Of a stretch of 64,000 nucleotides of DNA, positions 27,598 through 38,625 are shown piece after piece. The DNA is from an uncultured Roseobacter sp. (GTDB lineage Bacteria > Pseudomonadota > Alphaproteobacteria > Rhodobacterales > Rhodobacteraceae), in the NCBI RefSeq assembly GCF_947495025.1, contig NZ_CANLXG010000003.1, forward strand, positions 1-64,000, read 5' to 3'. The notes under the pieces are model-generated. The model was not told where the DNA came from. It did not search any database and worked only from the letters and a program-made list of their open reading frames with translations. Numbering within the stretch: the first letter of the stretch is position 1; each line of letters begins with the position of its first letter. The translations under genes and the position numbers were made by a program.

Positions 27598-28553
27598 CCC
27601 GACCAACGCTCAGATGGGGCGTGGTGGCCACTGTCCGGGCGGACACGTCTGACATTCTGAAGTTTGCCGCCCATCACATTGAAGCTGGCGCAGACCGGCT
27701 GATCATCTATCTGGATGAAGACACTTCCGGCGCCAGGGGCGCGCTCGAGGAACATCCTGCGTGCACCGTTATCCTGTGTGATGAATCCTACTGGATGACA
27801 GAACACGGACGCCGCCCGCTCAGACATCAGGTACGACAGAGCCAGAACGCCAACCATGCATATGTCCGGGCGCATGATCTTGACTGGATCGCTCATATTG
27901 ACGTGGACGAGTTCATTGCCTGCGATACCGGTATCCGCGAAACCCTGTCTGCCCTCGCGCCCGCCGTAAAAACAGCAAGGCTGCGCCCGATGGAAGCGCT
28001 GGCGCGTGAAGACGGGAAGACACCGGAAGCATTCAAAGCGTTTGTGCCGGGCGGTGCAGCCCGTCGCGAAACCGCAGCGCGCCTCTATCCGACGTTCGGC
28101 GCCTATATCAAAGGTGGCTTCGTCAGCCATGTTGCCGGAAAGCTGTTCGTGCGCACAGGCCTGAACAACATTAAATTACGTATACACAATGTCTTGCAGA
28201 ACCAGGCTAAAGTAGAAGATGAAGTTGCACCGGACGGGCTGGGGCTTGCGCATCTGCACACCACAAGCTGGACACACTGGCGCAGTCACCTGGACTACCG
28301 GCACGCCAAAGGCTCCTACAGGTCGGAACTCAGAGGGCCATTGCCACCCGAACAGGGAGGCATGAACCTGCACGATCTGTTCAGCTTTCTGATCAGAGAT
28401 CAGGGAGAGGCTGGTCTGCGGGCCTTTTATGACGAGGTCTGCGCCGATACGCCCGAACTGCGATCCCGCCTGCAGGCAGCAGGTCTGCTGAGGCGGCTCG
28501 ATCTGGACCTTAATGCCACAGCGGCCCGACATTTTCCGGGTGTAGCGGTCTGA
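27594..28553 (+). CDS. Glycosyltransferase family 2-type protein with probable CTG start
   Basis: A 319-aa protein resembling the glycosyltransferases with an acceptor/donor DxD-type motif (IDVDEF) that are common in Rhodobacterales. The first GTG at 27621 lacks a ribosome-binding site and would cut the first beta strand (LRWGVVATVRA). The in-frame CTG at 27594 overlaps the prfC stop (CTGA) and has AGGAG 8 nt upstream, so I use it. A later core reads GGFVSHVAGKLFVRTGL. Acceptor and donor are unknown; cell-surface polysaccharide is typical. Confidence 0.75.
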   Translation: MTRPTLRWGVVATVRADTSDILKFAAHHIEAGADRLIIYLDEDTSGARGALEEHPACTVILCDESYWMTEHGRRPLRHQVRQSQNANHAYVRAHDLDWIAHIDVDEFIACDTGIRETLSALAPAVKTARLRPMEALAREDGKTPEAFKAFVPGGAARRETAARLYPTFGAYIKGGFVSHVAGKLFVRTGLNNIKLRIHNVLQNQAKVEDEVAPDGLGLAHLHTTSWTHWRSHLDYRHAKGSYRSELRGPLPPEQGGMNLHDLFSFLIRDQGEAGLRAFYDEVCADTPELRSRLQAAGLLRRLDLDLNATAARHFPGVAV

Positions 28554-28691
28554 GCCCCCATCCTGTTTGACCCCGCAGTCAACAGTTGCTATTCACGCGC
28601 AGCATGTCGCGGCAATTGCCGCACAATGGGCCATTCGGGCTGGCATGTATGCTGCAGCGGGCCAGGAAGTGTCCGCAAACATCGGACACAT

Positions 28692-30203
28692 ATGACAAAA
28701 TTTTCTGACCTGAATCTGAACCCCAAAGTTCTGAAAGCCATTGAAGAGGCGGGATATGAATCCCCCACACCAATCCAGGCTGGTGCCATTCCACCGGCGC
28801 TGGAGGGCAAGGATGTTCTTGGGATCGCACAGACCGGCACTGGTAAAACCGCCAGTTTCACGCTGCCAATGATCACTCTGCTGGCCCGCGGTCGCGCCCG
28901 TGCGCGTATGCCCCGCAGCCTCGTGCTCTGCCCGACACGAGAACTCGCCGCCCAGGTGGCCGAGAACTTCGACACCTACACAAAACATCTCAAGCTGACC
29001 AAAGCACTGCTGATCGGCGGTGTATCCTTTAAGGAACAGGACAAGCTGATCGACAAGGGTGTGGACGTGCTGATTGCGACACCCGGCCGTCTGCTGGACC
29101 ATTTCGAACGCGGCAAGCTGCTGCTGACCGGCGTGCAGATCATGGTGGTCGACGAGGCCGACCGGATGCTCGACATGGGCTTTATCCCTGATATCGAACG
29201 AATTTTCAGCCTGACACCCTTCACGCGGCAGACTCTCTTCTTCTCGGCAACGATGGCGCCGGAAATCGAGCGGATCACAAACACCTTCCTCTCGGCGCCT
29301 GAGCGTGTCGAGGTCGCCCGTCAGGCAACAACGGGCGAGAACATCGAACAGGGCGTCCTGATGTTCAAAGGCTCGCGCCGCGACCGTGAGGGCAGCGAAA
29401 AACGCAAAGTGCTGCGCGCCCTGATCGACGGCGAAGGCAAGAAATGCACCAATGCGATCATCTTCTGCAACCGTAAGACGGATGTGGATATTGTCGCCAA
29501 GTCCCTGAAAAAATACAAATATGATGCAGCGCCCATCCACGGCGATCTGGATCAGAGCCAGCGCACGAAAACGCTAGATGGCTTTCGGGATGGCACGCTG
29601 CGGTTCCTTGTGGCCTCTGATGTTGCTGCCCGCGGGCTTGACGTGCCGTCGGTGAGTCACGTGTTCAACTTTGACGTGCCCGGACATGCCGAAGACTATG
29701 TGCACCGCATCGGGCGCACCGGTCGTGCGGGCCGTGACGGCAAGGCGATAATGATCTGTGTGCCGCGTGATGAGAAAAACCTCAGCGACATTGAACGGCT
29801 GGTCCAGCGTGAAATCCCACGTCTGGAAAACCCGCTTGGTGGCGGGAAGCCTGTCGAGGACGAGACCGCACCTGCTGACGCGACGGAAGAAAAGCCGAAG
29901 CGGAGCCGCTCGCGCAGTCGTCGCAAGGACGAAACTGAGACCGTTGCCGCAGATGCTGCCCCCGTTGAAAAGGCACCTGATGAGAAACCGGCCAGAAGCG
30001 AGGCCGCTCAGGATGGGGAAAAATCCCGCGCGCCACGCAATGGCGGCGACAACAACAACGACGACACGCAGAAACGCAGCCGTGGCGGGCGCGGTCGTGG
30101 ACGCAAAGGAAATGATAACAACGACCGTGGTGGCAATACAGTGGTCGGCCTGGGCGATCACACACCAGAGTTTATCGGCCTGAGCTTCAAGGAACGGCGC
30201 TGA
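28692..30203 (+). CDS. DEAD-box RNA helicase (RhlE-like)
   Basis: A 503-aa ATP-dependent RNA helicase. Q motif GYESPTPIQ, motif I AQTGTGKT, motif II VDEADRMLDMG, motif III SAT, and motif VI HRIGRTGRAG are all present. The C-terminal 120 residues are low-complexity and basic, with Arg/Gly-rich stretches (SRGGRGRGRKGN), typical of RhlE-type RNA-binding tails. I use the ATG at 28692 (MTKFSDLNLN). It is followed by the strong terminator at 30228. Confidence 0.95.
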   Translation: MTKFSDLNLNPKVLKAIEEAGYESPTPIQAGAIPPALEGKDVLGIAQTGTGKTASFTLPMITLLARGRARARMPRSLVLCPTRELAAQVAENFDTYTKHLKLTKALLIGGVSFKEQDKLIDKGVDVLIATPGRLLDHFERGKLLLTGVQIMVVDEADRMLDMGFIPDIERIFSLTPFTRQTLFFSATMAPEIERITNTFLSAPERVEVARQATTGENIEQGVLMFKGSRRDREGSEKRKVLRALIDGEGKKCTNAIIFCNRKTDVDIVAKSLKKYKYDAAPIHGDLDQSQRTKTLDGFRDGTLRFLVASDVAARGLDVPSVSHVFNFDVPGHAEDYVHRIGRTGRAGRDGKAIMICVPRDEKNLSDIERLVQREIPRLENPLGGGKPVEDETAPADATEEKPKRSRSRSRRKDETETVAADAAPVEKAPDEKPARSEAAQDGEKSRAPRNGGDNNNDDTQKRSRGGRGRGRKGNDNNDRGGNTVVGLGDHTPEFIGLSFKERR

Positions 30204-30227
30204 AGCGCCCGGCACCAACCCATAACG

Positions 30228-30263
30228 AAAAAGGGCCTCCGGAAGCTTCCGGAGGCCCTTTTT
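30228..30263. terminator. Bidirectional rho-independent terminator
   Basis: A perfect 36-bp palindrome with 18-bp arms, from AAAAAGGGCCTCC through GGAAGCTTCC to GGAGGCCCTTTTT. It has a GC-rich stem and a T run on each strand, and sits between the convergent helicase and RNase J genes, so it should stop transcription from both sides. Confidence 0.92.
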
Positions 30264-30280
30264 CTTTGCCCTGAACAGAA

Positions 30281-31948
30281 TCAGCTCAGCCGGCTGACGA
30301 CCACTGTGACTTCTGGCTTTTTGCCGACCTCGGCCTGCGCTGAGTTGCGCACAGCGCGGCGCAGCCCCTCGTTGAGTTTGTCGTCATCCCGCCAGGTTTT
30401 CTTACCTGCCCTTCCAATCCACTGGCTGAGGTCCTCCTCCAGCACATCCACCAGCGGCGCGCGGCTGCGCCCGGTTTCCGGCAGGCCCATGACCTCGCAC
30501 CAGGGTTCGCCCAGTGGCTCGTCACTGTCATCCATGATCAAAGTCACGAGCACATGCCCATTGAGCGCCATGCGGATCCGGTCGCGGACAACACCATCCA
30601 GCGCGCCGATCTGCACGGATCCATCCAGATAGGTGCGCCCTGTCTCTACGTATTCCGCCACGGTGGGCTGGTTTCCTGACAGGTCGATCATCATGCCATT
30701 AACGGCCAGCACGCCGGTCATGCCCTTGCTGTTGGCGATCTTCACATGCTCGCGCAGGTGACGATGTTCGCCGTGCATGGGGATCAGCACCTGCGGCTTG
30801 ACGATCGACGACAGCTTTTCCAGATCAGGCCGGTTCGCGTGGCCGGACACATGATAAAGGCCCGTGCTGTCGTCCACCACATCGACGCCCAGTTCAGAAA
30901 ACTGGTTGATGATGCGGATCACGCCCTTTTCGTTGCCGGGGATGGTCTTGGAGGAAAAGAGAAAAAGGTCTCCCTCCTGCATCGTCATGCCCTGGTATTT
31001 ACCCCGCGCCAGCTGCGCAGAGGCCGCACGGCGTTCCCCCTGGCTGCCGGTAACGAGCAGCATCAGGTTTTCGCGCGGAATGCTCTGGGCATCCTCGGGG
31101 CTGACCACTTTGGGGAAATCGTGCAGCACACCTGTCTCGATGGCCGCTTCGATCATCCGGCGCATGGCGCGCCCCATCAGAACAATGGACCGCCCTGCCC
31201 GGTCGCCTGCATCCGCCAGGGTCTTTACCCGCGCGACGTTTGAGGCAAATGTCGTCGCCACAACCATCCCTTTGGCGGACTGCACCAGTTTGGTGATCTC
31301 AGGCCCGACCGACGCCTCGGACCGGCCCGGATTCGGCGAAAACACATTGGTGCTGTCCACGATCAGCGCTTTGACACCATCCTTGCTGACCTCTGCCCAG
31401 AGGTCAGGGTCAAAAGGCTCACCCACCAGCGGGGTCTCGTCCAGTTTGAAATCGCCCGAATGGATCACCCGGCCTTCGGGCGTGTCGATCACCATCGAGG
31501 AGCTTTCCGGGATGGAATGCGAGATCGGCAGGAAGCTGACGCTGAAGGGCCCCGCAGAAATCACCTCGGGCCAGGGCGACACGGTGCGCACACTGTCTTC
31601 GGGATGCCCGTGTTCGCTCATCTTGCGCCGGGCGATATTGGCGGTAAAGGCGCGCGCATAGACCGGCGCCTGCAGTTGTGTCCAGGTATGCGCCACAGCT
31701 CCGACGTGGTCCTCATGGGCGTGGGTAATGAAAACAGCCTCGATCTGGTGGCGGCGTTCGGCCAGCCACGAAATATCCGGCAGGATCAGATCCACGCCCG
31801 GGCTGCTGTCCATATCCGGAAAGGCTACCCCGAGGTCCACCACGATCAGCCGCTCTTTGCCCGGCTCCCCATAGCCGTAGACATAGGCGTTCATGCCAAT
31901 CTCGCCCGCCCCGCCGAGGGGCAGATAAATAAGTCTCTCTTTGCTCAT
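30281..31948 (-). CDS. rnj: Ribonuclease J
   Basis: A 555-aa metallo-beta-lactamase/beta-CASP ribonuclease with endo- and 5'-exonuclease activity, important for mRNA turnover and rRNA maturation. The zinc motif is ITHAHEDHVGA near residue 76; further metal and beta-CASP motifs follow (HSGDFKLDE, HVSGHA, PMHGEHRH). It lies at the end of the nuo-birA-coaX run, an arrangement I believe to be common in alphaproteobacteria, and ends at the bidirectional terminator. Confidence 0.95.
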   Translation of the reverse strand: MSKERLIYLPLGGAGEIGMNAYVYGYGEPGKERLIVVDLGVAFPDMDSSPGVDLILPDISWLAERRHQIEAVFITHAHEDHVGAVAHTWTQLQAPVYARAFTANIARRKMSEHGHPEDSVRTVSPWPEVISAGPFSVSFLPISHSIPESSSMVIDTPEGRVIHSGDFKLDETPLVGEPFDPDLWAEVSKDGVKALIVDSTNVFSPNPGRSEASVGPEITKLVQSAKGMVVATTFASNVARVKTLADAGDRAGRSIVLMGRAMRRMIEAAIETGVLHDFPKVVSPEDAQSIPRENLMLLVTGSQGERRAASAQLARGKYQGMTMQEGDLFLFSSKTIPGNEKGVIRIINQFSELGVDVVDDSTGLYHVSGHANRPDLEKLSSIVKPQVLIPMHGEHRHLREHVKIANSKGMTGVLAVNGMMIDLSGNQPTVAEYVETGRTYLDGSVQIGALDGVVRDRIRMALNGHVLVTLIMDDSDEPLGEPWCEVMGLPETGRSRAPLVDVLEEDLSQWIGRAGKKTWRDDDKLNEGLRRAVRNSAQAEVGKKPEVTVVVSRLS

Positions 31949-31952
31949 AAAA

Positions 31953-32726
31953 TTAAGCGTTATCCTTGTTGAATTGATGTATCACGGTCAGTCCGTGAAT
32001 GGTCAGATCGTCCTCAAAAGCGTCAAAAAGCGCTTCGGACTGCTGGAACAGGGGCGCCAGCCCGCCCGTTGATATCACGCGCATCTCGCGGGCGCGTTCC
32101 GCCTTGATCCGGGCACATATCTCACGCACCAGACCGATGTAACCCCAGAAAACACCCGATTGCATGCAGGCCACTGTATTTGTGCCTATCACTGCCTGTG
32201 GCCGGGATATGTCAACATGCGGCAGGGCCGCCGCCGCCTGGTGCAGGGCCTCGAGGCTGAGGTTCACGCCAGGAGAGATCACCCCGCCGATATAGGCACC
32301 ATCCGTGTCGACCACGTCAAAGGTCGTCGCAGTGCCGAAATCCACCATGATCAGATCACCCCCATACAGGTTGTGACCGGCCACAGTGTTCACCAGCCGG
32401 TCGGGGCCAACAGCGGTGCCCTCGTCCACGCGCACATCTACCGGCAGCAGACAATCAGGTTTGCCCACCACCAGGGGGCGTGTGTCAAAATACCGGTCCG
32501 CCAGCACCCGCAGGTTAAACACCACGCGCGGCACGGTTGATGAGACGATCATATCTGTGATCTGCACATCCAGGTTCTGCAACCGCATCAGCGTGCTCAG
32601 CCAGACGTAATACTGATCCGCTGTGCGCTGCCATTCGGTCGAGGTGCGCCAGGATGCCAGAAACTGTTCCCCATCCCAGATCGCAAAGACCGTGTTGGTG
32701 TTGCCACAATCAACCGCCAGAAGCAT
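31953..32726 (-). CDS. coaX: Type III pantothenate kinase
   Basis: A 257-aa cytosolic kinase for the first step of coenzyme A synthesis. ASKHA-fold motifs are visible: MLLAVDCGNTNTVFAIW at the N-terminus, GPDRLVN, and VDFGTATTFD. It starts 21 nt after birA and ends 4 nt before rnj. Type III kinases are not feedback-inhibited by CoA. Confidence 0.95.
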   Translation of the reverse strand: MLLAVDCGNTNTVFAIWDGEQFLASWRTSTEWQRTADQYYVWLSTLMRLQNLDVQITDMIVSSTVPRVVFNLRVLADRYFDTRPLVVGKPDCLLPVDVRVDEGTAVGPDRLVNTVAGHNLYGGDLIMVDFGTATTFDVVDTDGAYIGGVISPGVNLSLEALHQAAAALPHVDISRPQAVIGTNTVACMQSGVFWGYIGLVREICARIKAERAREMRVISTGGLAPLFQQSEALFDAFEDDLTIHGLTVIHQFNKDNA

Positions 32727-32747
32727 GGTGCGGCCCCCCGTCCCGTT

Positions 32748-33497
32748 TCAGAAAAATACATCCGCCGCAGCGATCCGGCGCAGTCCTGTGTGCGTGCGTA
32801 GCATCAGGTTACCGTCTGCGTCCACATCCTCGAATGTACCGGTCCGGCTGTCACGACCGGTGCGTGCGGTTATTACCTCGCCCAGACGCGCGGCATGGGC
32901 CAGCCAGGCTGTACGCACAGGAGCAAAGCCAGATTGCCGGAAAGTGGTCTCCAGCGAGGCATATTCGTGCGCAAGCAGAACGAGGAAATCTTCTGGTCCG
33001 ATTAAACAGCCCGTTTCCCCGGACAGCGCTACCGGCTCTACCGCACCGGGCTCGACAGCCTCCGCCGCAGGCGCCGCCGCCAGGTTTACCCCGACCCCTA
33101 TGGCCAGCACATCGACCTGCCCGGCCCGCCCGCTGCTTTCCAGCAGGATGCCAGCAACCTTGCCGCCCCGCAAAAGCACATCGTTCGGCCATTTCAGTGC
33201 AAAGGCCTGCGGCTCTCCCGTGGCCGCGACGAAAGCGCGCCAGAGTGCAAGCGACATCACGAAAGACCGCAGCGCTGCAATGGCTGGTCCCTCGCCCGGA
33301 CGCAGAACAAGCGTCGCTGCAAAATTACCCGGCGGCATGGCCCAGGGCCGTCCGCGCCGCCCGCGCGCTGCTGTCTGACGATGCGCCAGCAGCCAGAAAG
33401 GTGCATGTTCACTGGATGCCAGGGCAATACCCGCATCGAGCGTCGATCCCGTCTCTGGCAGGATCACCCGACCATATCCTTCAGGCCAGTGGCTCAT
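32748..33497 (-). CDS. birA: Biotin--[acetyl-CoA-carboxylase] ligase, ligase domain only
   Basis: A 249-aa biotin protein ligase. The biotinyl-AMP loop is AARGRRGRPW and the catalytic Lys is in KWPNDVLL; SGVGVNLA-like text appears as IGVGVNLA. The N-terminal DNA-binding domain of E. coli BirA is absent, so it is a class I ligase without repressor function. It should biotinylate the methylcrotonyl-CoA carboxylase alpha subunit also encoded in this window. It follows nuoN. Confidence 0.93.
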   Translation of the reverse strand: MSHWPEGYGRVILPETGSTLDAGIALASSEHAPFWLLAHRQTAARGRRGRPWAMPPGNFAATLVLRPGEGPAIAALRSFVMSLALWRAFVAATGEPQAFALKWPNDVLLRGGKVAGILLESSGRAGQVDVLAIGVGVNLAAAPAAEAVEPGAVEPVALSGETGCLIGPEDFLVLLAHEYASLETTFRQSGFAPVRTAWLAHAARLGEVITARTGRDSRTGTFEDVDADGNLMLRTHTGLRRIAAADVFF

Positions 33498-33554
33498 AAC
33501 GGCTTCCGGCCAGAAATATCCGCCCCGCAGGATGGGGTTGCAGCAAACCGCAGG

Positions 33555-34997
33555 TCAGTTGACCAGTGTCGCAGCGGCTGTCGCTGCCGCCGTTTCGACG
33601 CCAAACATATTGACGATACCCAGGACCATGATCGCCGCAGACGCGAGCAACAACCCGGACAGGATCGGCGCACCGCCTTTGTCCAGCCCGTCCTCGCTGT
33701 CGTCGCCGAAATACATGAAAAACACGATCCGCAGGTAGTAAAACGCCCCGATCACCGATGCCACAACACCAGCAATGGCCAGCCATGCCAGACCAGCCTC
33801 ATAGGCCGCGCGCAGAACGTAGAACTTGCCAAAGAAGCCCAGCATCGGCGGCACACCCGCCAGGCTGAAGAGCAGCACAAGCATCGCCAGCGCTTTGCCA
33901 GGTTCGCGTTTGGCATACATGTTGAGCGACGAGATCTCTGTCACCGGCTGCCCGTCTTTCTGCATCAGCAGGATAAAGGCAAAGGTGCCGACGTTCATGG
34001 TCACATAGATCGCCATATAGATCAGCATCGCCTGCACACCCAGCACGGTGCCTGCCGCGAGGCCCATCAGCGCATAGCCCATGTGGGCAATCGACGAGAA
34101 CGCCATCAGCCGCTTGATATTGGTCTGACCGATCGCGGCAACCGCACCGAGGAACATGGACAGCACCGACAACAGCGCCACGATCTGACTCCAGTCGCTG
34201 ACGGCATTGCCAAAGGCATCATGCAGAACCCGCGCAAAGAGCGCCATCGCCGCAACCTTGGGGGCCGTGGCAAAGAAGGCAGTGACCGGCGTAGGAGAGC
34301 CTTCGTAGACATCCGGTGTCCACATATGGAACGGGACAGCCGAGACCTTGAAAGCCATACCGGCGATCAGGAACACCAGACCAAAGAGCAGCCCGAGCGA
34401 GACCTCGCCCGCCTGTGCGGTCTGGATGATGCCGGAAAAGAGCGTGGTACCCGCGTAGCCATAGACCAGCGACGCACCATAGAGCAGCAGGCCGGAGCTG
34501 AGCGCACCCAGCACAAAATACTTCAGACCAGCCTCTGTCGACTTCACGCTTTCACGCCGCAGAGAGGCCACGACATAGAGCGCCAGCGACTGCAGTTCGA
34601 GGCCCATATAAAGCGCCATGAGGTCATTGGCCGAGACCATGACCATCATGCCCACGGCGCTCAGCGCCACCAGCAGCGGGTATTCAAACCGCAGCAGGTC
34701 CCGCGATTTCATGTAGCCTTCAGACATTACGAGAACAGCCGCGGCCGACAGCAGGATCGTCACTTTGGCAAACCGCGCGAATCCGTCGATCATCAGCATG
34801 CCGTTAAAGGCTGACTGCGCGCCTTCGCCGTTGATACCGATATAGGCGGCCAGAGCGATCATCACGCCCGCCGTCATCCAGACCAGTGTCGACGCCATTC
34901 CGTCTTTGGATGTGTAGACGGCCACCAGCAACATCACCATCGCGTAGACAGAGAGCAGTATCTCGGGCAGGACCAGTGTCAGATCAGCAGAAGTCAT
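33555..34997 (-). CDS. nuoN: NADH-quinone oxidoreductase subunit N (complex I)
   Basis: A 480-aa membrane subunit with about 14 helices, one of three antiporter-like proton-pumping subunits. Conserved features include the Glu/Lys-bearing helices around [13 protein letters not shown] and a central [19 protein letters not shown]. It is the last nuo gene; the start lies 11 nt after the nuoM stop. Confidence 0.96.
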   Translation of the reverse strand: MTSADLTLVLPEILLSVYAMVMLLVAVYTSKDGMASTLVWMTAGVMIALAAYIGINGEGAQSAFNGMLMIDGFARFAKVTILLSAAAVLVMSEGYMKSRDLLRFEYPLLVALSAVGMMVMVSANDLMALYMGLELQSLALYVVASLRRESVKSTEAGLKYFVLGALSSGLLLYGASLVYGYAGTTLFSGIIQTAQAGEVSLGLLFGLVFLIAGMAFKVSAVPFHMWTPDVYEGSPTPVTAFFATAPKVAAMALFARVLHDAFGNAVSDWSQIVALLSVLSMFLGAVAAIGQTNIKRLMAFSSIAHMGYALMGLAAGTVLGVQAMLIYMAIYVTMNVGTFAFILLMQKDGQPVTEISSLNMYAKREPGKALAMLVLLFSLAGVPPMLGFFGKFYVLRAAYEAGLAWLAIAGVVASVIGAFYYLRIVFFMYFGDDSEDGLDKGGAPILSGLLLASAAIMVLGIVNMFGVETAAATAAATLVN

Positions 34998-35008
34998 TGC
35001 TTCACCCT

Positions 35009-36553
35009 TCAGTTCGACGCGAGCTGGGACGCGGCTTCTGCCGCGGCAAGCGCCGTATCATAATTGGAGACCAGGTTGGCAACTGCCGGTCCGGTAATGT
35101 CGAGCACCAGGCCCGGATAAACACCCAGCAGCAGCGTCATCACCACGAGTGGTGCAAAAATCCAGCGTTCGCGGGGCGTCATATCCGTGATGGAGCGCAG
35201 GCTTTCCTTGATCAGATCGCCCATGACCACCCGGCGGTAGAGCCACAGCGCATAGGCCGCCGAAAAGATCACGCCCGTTGTCGCCACAACCGCCACCCAT
35301 GTGTTTACCTGGAAGACTGCCATCAGGGTCAGGAATTCGCCAACAAACCCGGAAGTACCCGGCAGGCCGACATTGGCCATCGTGAACAGCATAAAGATCA
35401 GCGCGTAGGCCGGCATCCGGTTCACCAGACCACCATAGGCCTCGATGTCGCGGGTGTGCATCCGGTCATAGATCACACCGACACACAGAAAGAGTGCACC
35501 GGAGATAAAGCCGTGGCTGATCATCTGAAAAATCGCCCCGTCCAGACCCTGCTGGTTGGCGGCAAAAATACCCATGGTCACAAAACCCATGTGCGCGACC
35601 GATGAATAGGCGATCAGCTTTTTCATGTCTTCCTGCACCAGAGCCACCAGCGAGGTGTAGACAATGGCAATGGCGGACATCCACAGCACCAGCGGTGCCA
35701 GCACCTCAGAGCCCACGGGGAACATCGGAAGTGAGAACCGCAGAAAGCCGTAGCCGCCCATCTTGAGCAGGATCGCAGCCAGAACCACGGACCCCGCTGT
35801 CGGGGCCTGAACGTGCGCGTCCGGGAGCCAGGTGTGCACCGGCCACATCGGCATCTTGACCGCAAAGCTGGCAAAAAATGCAAGGAACAGCAGTGTCTGA
35901 AGACCCCCGATGACCTGTATTCCAAGTACCGAGAAGGTCTCGAAGGCAAACTCGTGGTTCAGAAGTACCTCGATGTCGGTCGTGCCAGCGTCAGCGAACA
36001 TGCCCACCATCGCCACCAGCATCAGCACGGAGCCGAGGAAGGTGTAGAGGAAGAATTTGAAGCTCGCATAGATGCGGTTCGCCCCGCCCCAGATGCCGAT
36101 GATCAGGAACATCGGAATAAGGCCCGCCTCGAAGAACAGATAGAAGAGCACCAGATCCAGCGCCATGAAGACGCCCAGCATCAGTGTTTCCAGCAGCAGG
36201 AACGCAATCATATATTCCTTGACGCGTGTTTCCACATTCCATGATGCGGCAATTACCAGAGGCATCATGAAGGTGGTCAGCATCACAAAGAGGACAGAGA
36301 TCCCGTCAACGCCCATTTTGTACTGCAGGCCCAGCAGCCAGTCGTGCTCTTCGACAAACTGGAAACCGGTATCGCTGGCATCAAACTGCGCGAGAATGAA
36401 AAGCGATACAAGGAAGGTGACCGAGGTGGCCACCAGAGCCAGAATTTTGGAATTCCGGTTATAGGATTCATCTGCGGATGGCACAAAGACCGCAATGATC
36501 AGCGCCGCCAGAGCAGGAATGAAGGTGACCATAGACAGAAGGTTATCCATCAC
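35009..36553 (-). CDS. nuoM: NADH-quinone oxidoreductase subunit M (complex I)
   Basis: A 514-aa antiporter-like subunit with about 14 helices. Typical text is [21 protein letters not shown] and [19 protein letters not shown], carrying the Glu and Lys residues of the proton channel. Its start overlaps the nuoL stop by 4 nt. Confidence 0.97.
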   Translation of the reverse strand: MMDNLLSMVTFIPALAALIIAVFVPSADESYNRNSKILALVATSVTFLVSLFILAQFDASDTGFQFVEEHDWLLGLQYKMGVDGISVLFVMLTTFMMPLVIAASWNVETRVKEYMIAFLLLETLMLGVFMALDLVLFYLFFEAGLIPMFLIIGIWGGANRIYASFKFFLYTFLGSVLMLVAMVGMFADAGTTDIEVLLNHEFAFETFSVLGIQVIGGLQTLLFLAFFASFAVKMPMWPVHTWLPDAHVQAPTAGSVVLAAILLKMGGYGFLRFSLPMFPVGSEVLAPLVLWMSAIAIVYTSLVALVQEDMKKLIAYSSVAHMGFVTMGIFAANQQGLDGAIFQMISHGFISGALFLCVGVIYDRMHTRDIEAYGGLVNRMPAYALIFMLFTMANVGLPGTSGFVGEFLTLMAVFQVNTWVAVVATTGVIFSAAYALWLYRRVVMGDLIKESLRSITDMTPRERWIFAPLVVMTLLLGVYPGLVLDITGPAVANLVSNYDTALAAAEAASQLASN

Positions 36554-38619
36554 TCAACTCCCCCGCTGAGCGTCATCCACGTCACCAGCACGGCAATACC
36601 GACGACCATGGCAAATGCATAGGTAAAGATATAGCCGGACTGCGCACGGCCTGCGAGGCGGGTGAAGAAGGGGATGATCCCCATCGCCACACCGTTCAGG
36701 CTGCCGTCGATCACGTTGCCGTCCCCGCGCTTCCAGAAGAAACTGCCGATCCATTTTGCCGGGCCGACAAAGATGACGTCGTAAAGCTCGTCAAAGTACC
36801 ACTTGTTCTTCAGGAACAGGTACAACGGGCGCTGGTTCTCTGCGAGACGTCCGGGCAGCGACGGGTTTTTGATGTAGAACCACCAGGCAACCACAAACCC
36901 CAGAACCATCGAGATAAACGGCGACAGTTTCACCCATGTGGGCACATAGTGCGCCTCATGCAGCACAGTGTTTTCGGGCGCGATATAGATGCCCGCTTCG
37001 CCGGGCGCGTCCGCCATCACGTATTTCAGCTCGGATGCTTTCGGGCTCCGCTCTGCCACAGCCTTTTTAAGCTCCTCTGCCGGGGCCTCATAGTGACCGC
37101 CAAAGAACGTGATGATCTCGTTTTGCTTGCCGAAGAAACTCGAATACCAGATCGCACCGGCAAAGACCGATCCGATCGCCAGAACACCAAGCGGGATCAG
37201 CATCACCATCGGGCTCTCATGCGCGTGGTCATGCGTGTGCTTGTCGCCGCGCGGCGTGCCCCAGAAAGTCAGGAACATCAGCCGCCAGGAGTAGAAACTG
37301 GTGAACAGCGCCGCGATGACCAGCGCCCAGAAGGCAAAACCGTTGCCGGCTGCAAAGGCGCTTTCGATCACAGCATCCTTGGAGGCAAAGCCCGCAAATC
37401 CGATCCACCCGGTGAGCGGGATGCCGACCCCGGTGATGGCCAGTGTCCCGATCAGCATCGCCCAGAATGTATAGGGAATCTTTTTGCGCAGACCGCCGTA
37501 GTTCATCATGTCCTGCTCATGGTGCATGGCATGGATGACCGAGCCTGCGCCAAGAAAAAGCATCGCCTTGAAGAATGCGTGGGTAAAGAGGTGGAACATC
37601 GCCACCGGATAGGCCCCGACACCCGCCGCCACGAACATATAGCCCAGCTGCGAGCAGGTCGAATAGGCGATCACGCGTTTGATGTCGGTCTGCACCAGGC
37701 CCACGGTCGCGGCAAAGAACGCGGTTGCAGCACCGAGCACTGTGACAAAGGCCATTGTCTCGGGCGCGAATTCCATGATGGGCGACATGCGGCAGACGAG
37801 GAAGACACCCGCAGTCACCATGGTCGCTGCGTGGATGAGCGCGGACACAGGCGTCGGGCCTTCCATCGCATCCGGCAGCCACGTGTGCAGCAGCAGTTGC
37901 GCCGATTTACCCATCGCACCCACAAAGAGCAGGAAAGCAATCAGGTTCGCTGCGTTCCACTCTGTCCACAGGAAGGTCAGCTGCGTCTCGGCCAGATCGG
38001 GCGCAGCCGCGAACACGTCCGAAAAGTTGATACTGTCGGTCAGGAAAAAGAGCGCGAAGATCCCCAGCGCAAAGCCGAAATCACCCACCCGGTTGACCAC
38101 GAAAGCCTTGATCGCGGCCGCGTTGGCCGAGGGTTTGCGATAGTAAAACCCGATCAGCAGGTACGACGCGACGCCCACACCTTCCCAGCCAAAGAACATC
38201 TGCACAAGGTTGTCCGCTGTCACCAGCATCAGCATCGCAAAGGTAAAGAACGACAGATACGCAAAGAACCGGGGCTTGTAGGTCTCGCCTTCTTTCCATT
38301 GTGGATCATGGTCCATGTAACCAAAGGAATAGAGGTGCACGAGGCTGGAGACAGTGGTGATCACAATCAGCATGATCGCGGTCAGACGGTCCAGACGGAT
38401 CGCCCAGTCGGTGCTGAGCGTGCCGCTTTCGATAAAGCGCAGAATCGGGATCTGTTGTGTGACCCCGTCAAAGGTCAGGAAAACAACCCAGCTGAGCAGT
38501 GCGGAGAGAAACAGCAGCGACGTGGCGGTCCACATCGCGGCCTTCTCGCCGATGATTTTCCAGCCGAACCCGCACAGAAGCGCGCCGACCAGCGGGGCAA
38601 AGAGGATGATGGTTTCCAT
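36550..38619 (-). CDS. nuoL: NADH-quinone oxidoreductase subunit L (complex I)
   Basis: A 689-aa distal antiporter-like subunit. The core carries [19 protein letters not shown] and [20 protein letters not shown]; the C-terminal part should form the long lateral helix that spans the membrane arm. Gene order nuoK-L-M-N is standard, with overlaps that support coupled translation. Confidence 0.97.
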   Translation of the reverse strand: METIILFAPLVGALLCGFGWKIIGEKAAMWTATSLLFLSALLSWVVFLTFDGVTQQIPILRFIESGTLSTDWAIRLDRLTAIMLIVITTVSSLVHLYSFGYMDHDPQWKEGETYKPRFFAYLSFFTFAMLMLVTADNLVQMFFGWEGVGVASYLLIGFYYRKPSANAAAIKAFVVNRVGDFGFALGIFALFFLTDSINFSDVFAAAPDLAETQLTFLWTEWNAANLIAFLLFVGAMGKSAQLLLHTWLPDAMEGPTPVSALIHAATMVTAGVFLVCRMSPIMEFAPETMAFVTVLGAATAFFAATVGLVQTDIKRVIAYSTCSQLGYMFVAAGVGAYPVAMFHLFTHAFFKAMLFLGAGSVIHAMHHEQDMMNYGGLRKKIPYTFWAMLIGTLAITGVGIPLTGWIGFAGFASKDAVIESAFAAGNGFAFWALVIAALFTSFYSWRLMFLTFWGTPRGDKHTHDHAHESPMVMLIPLGVLAIGSVFAGAIWYSSFFGKQNEIITFFGGHYEAPAEELKKAVAERSPKASELKYVMADAPGEAGIYIAPENTVLHEAHYVPTWVKLSPFISMVLGFVVAWWFYIKNPSLPGRLAENQRPLYLFLKNKWYFDELYDVIFVGPAKWIGSFFWKRGDGNVIDGSLNGVAMGIIPFFTRLAGRAQSGYIFTYAFAMVVGIAVLVTWMTLSGGVE

Positions 38620-38625
38620 GGTGCC

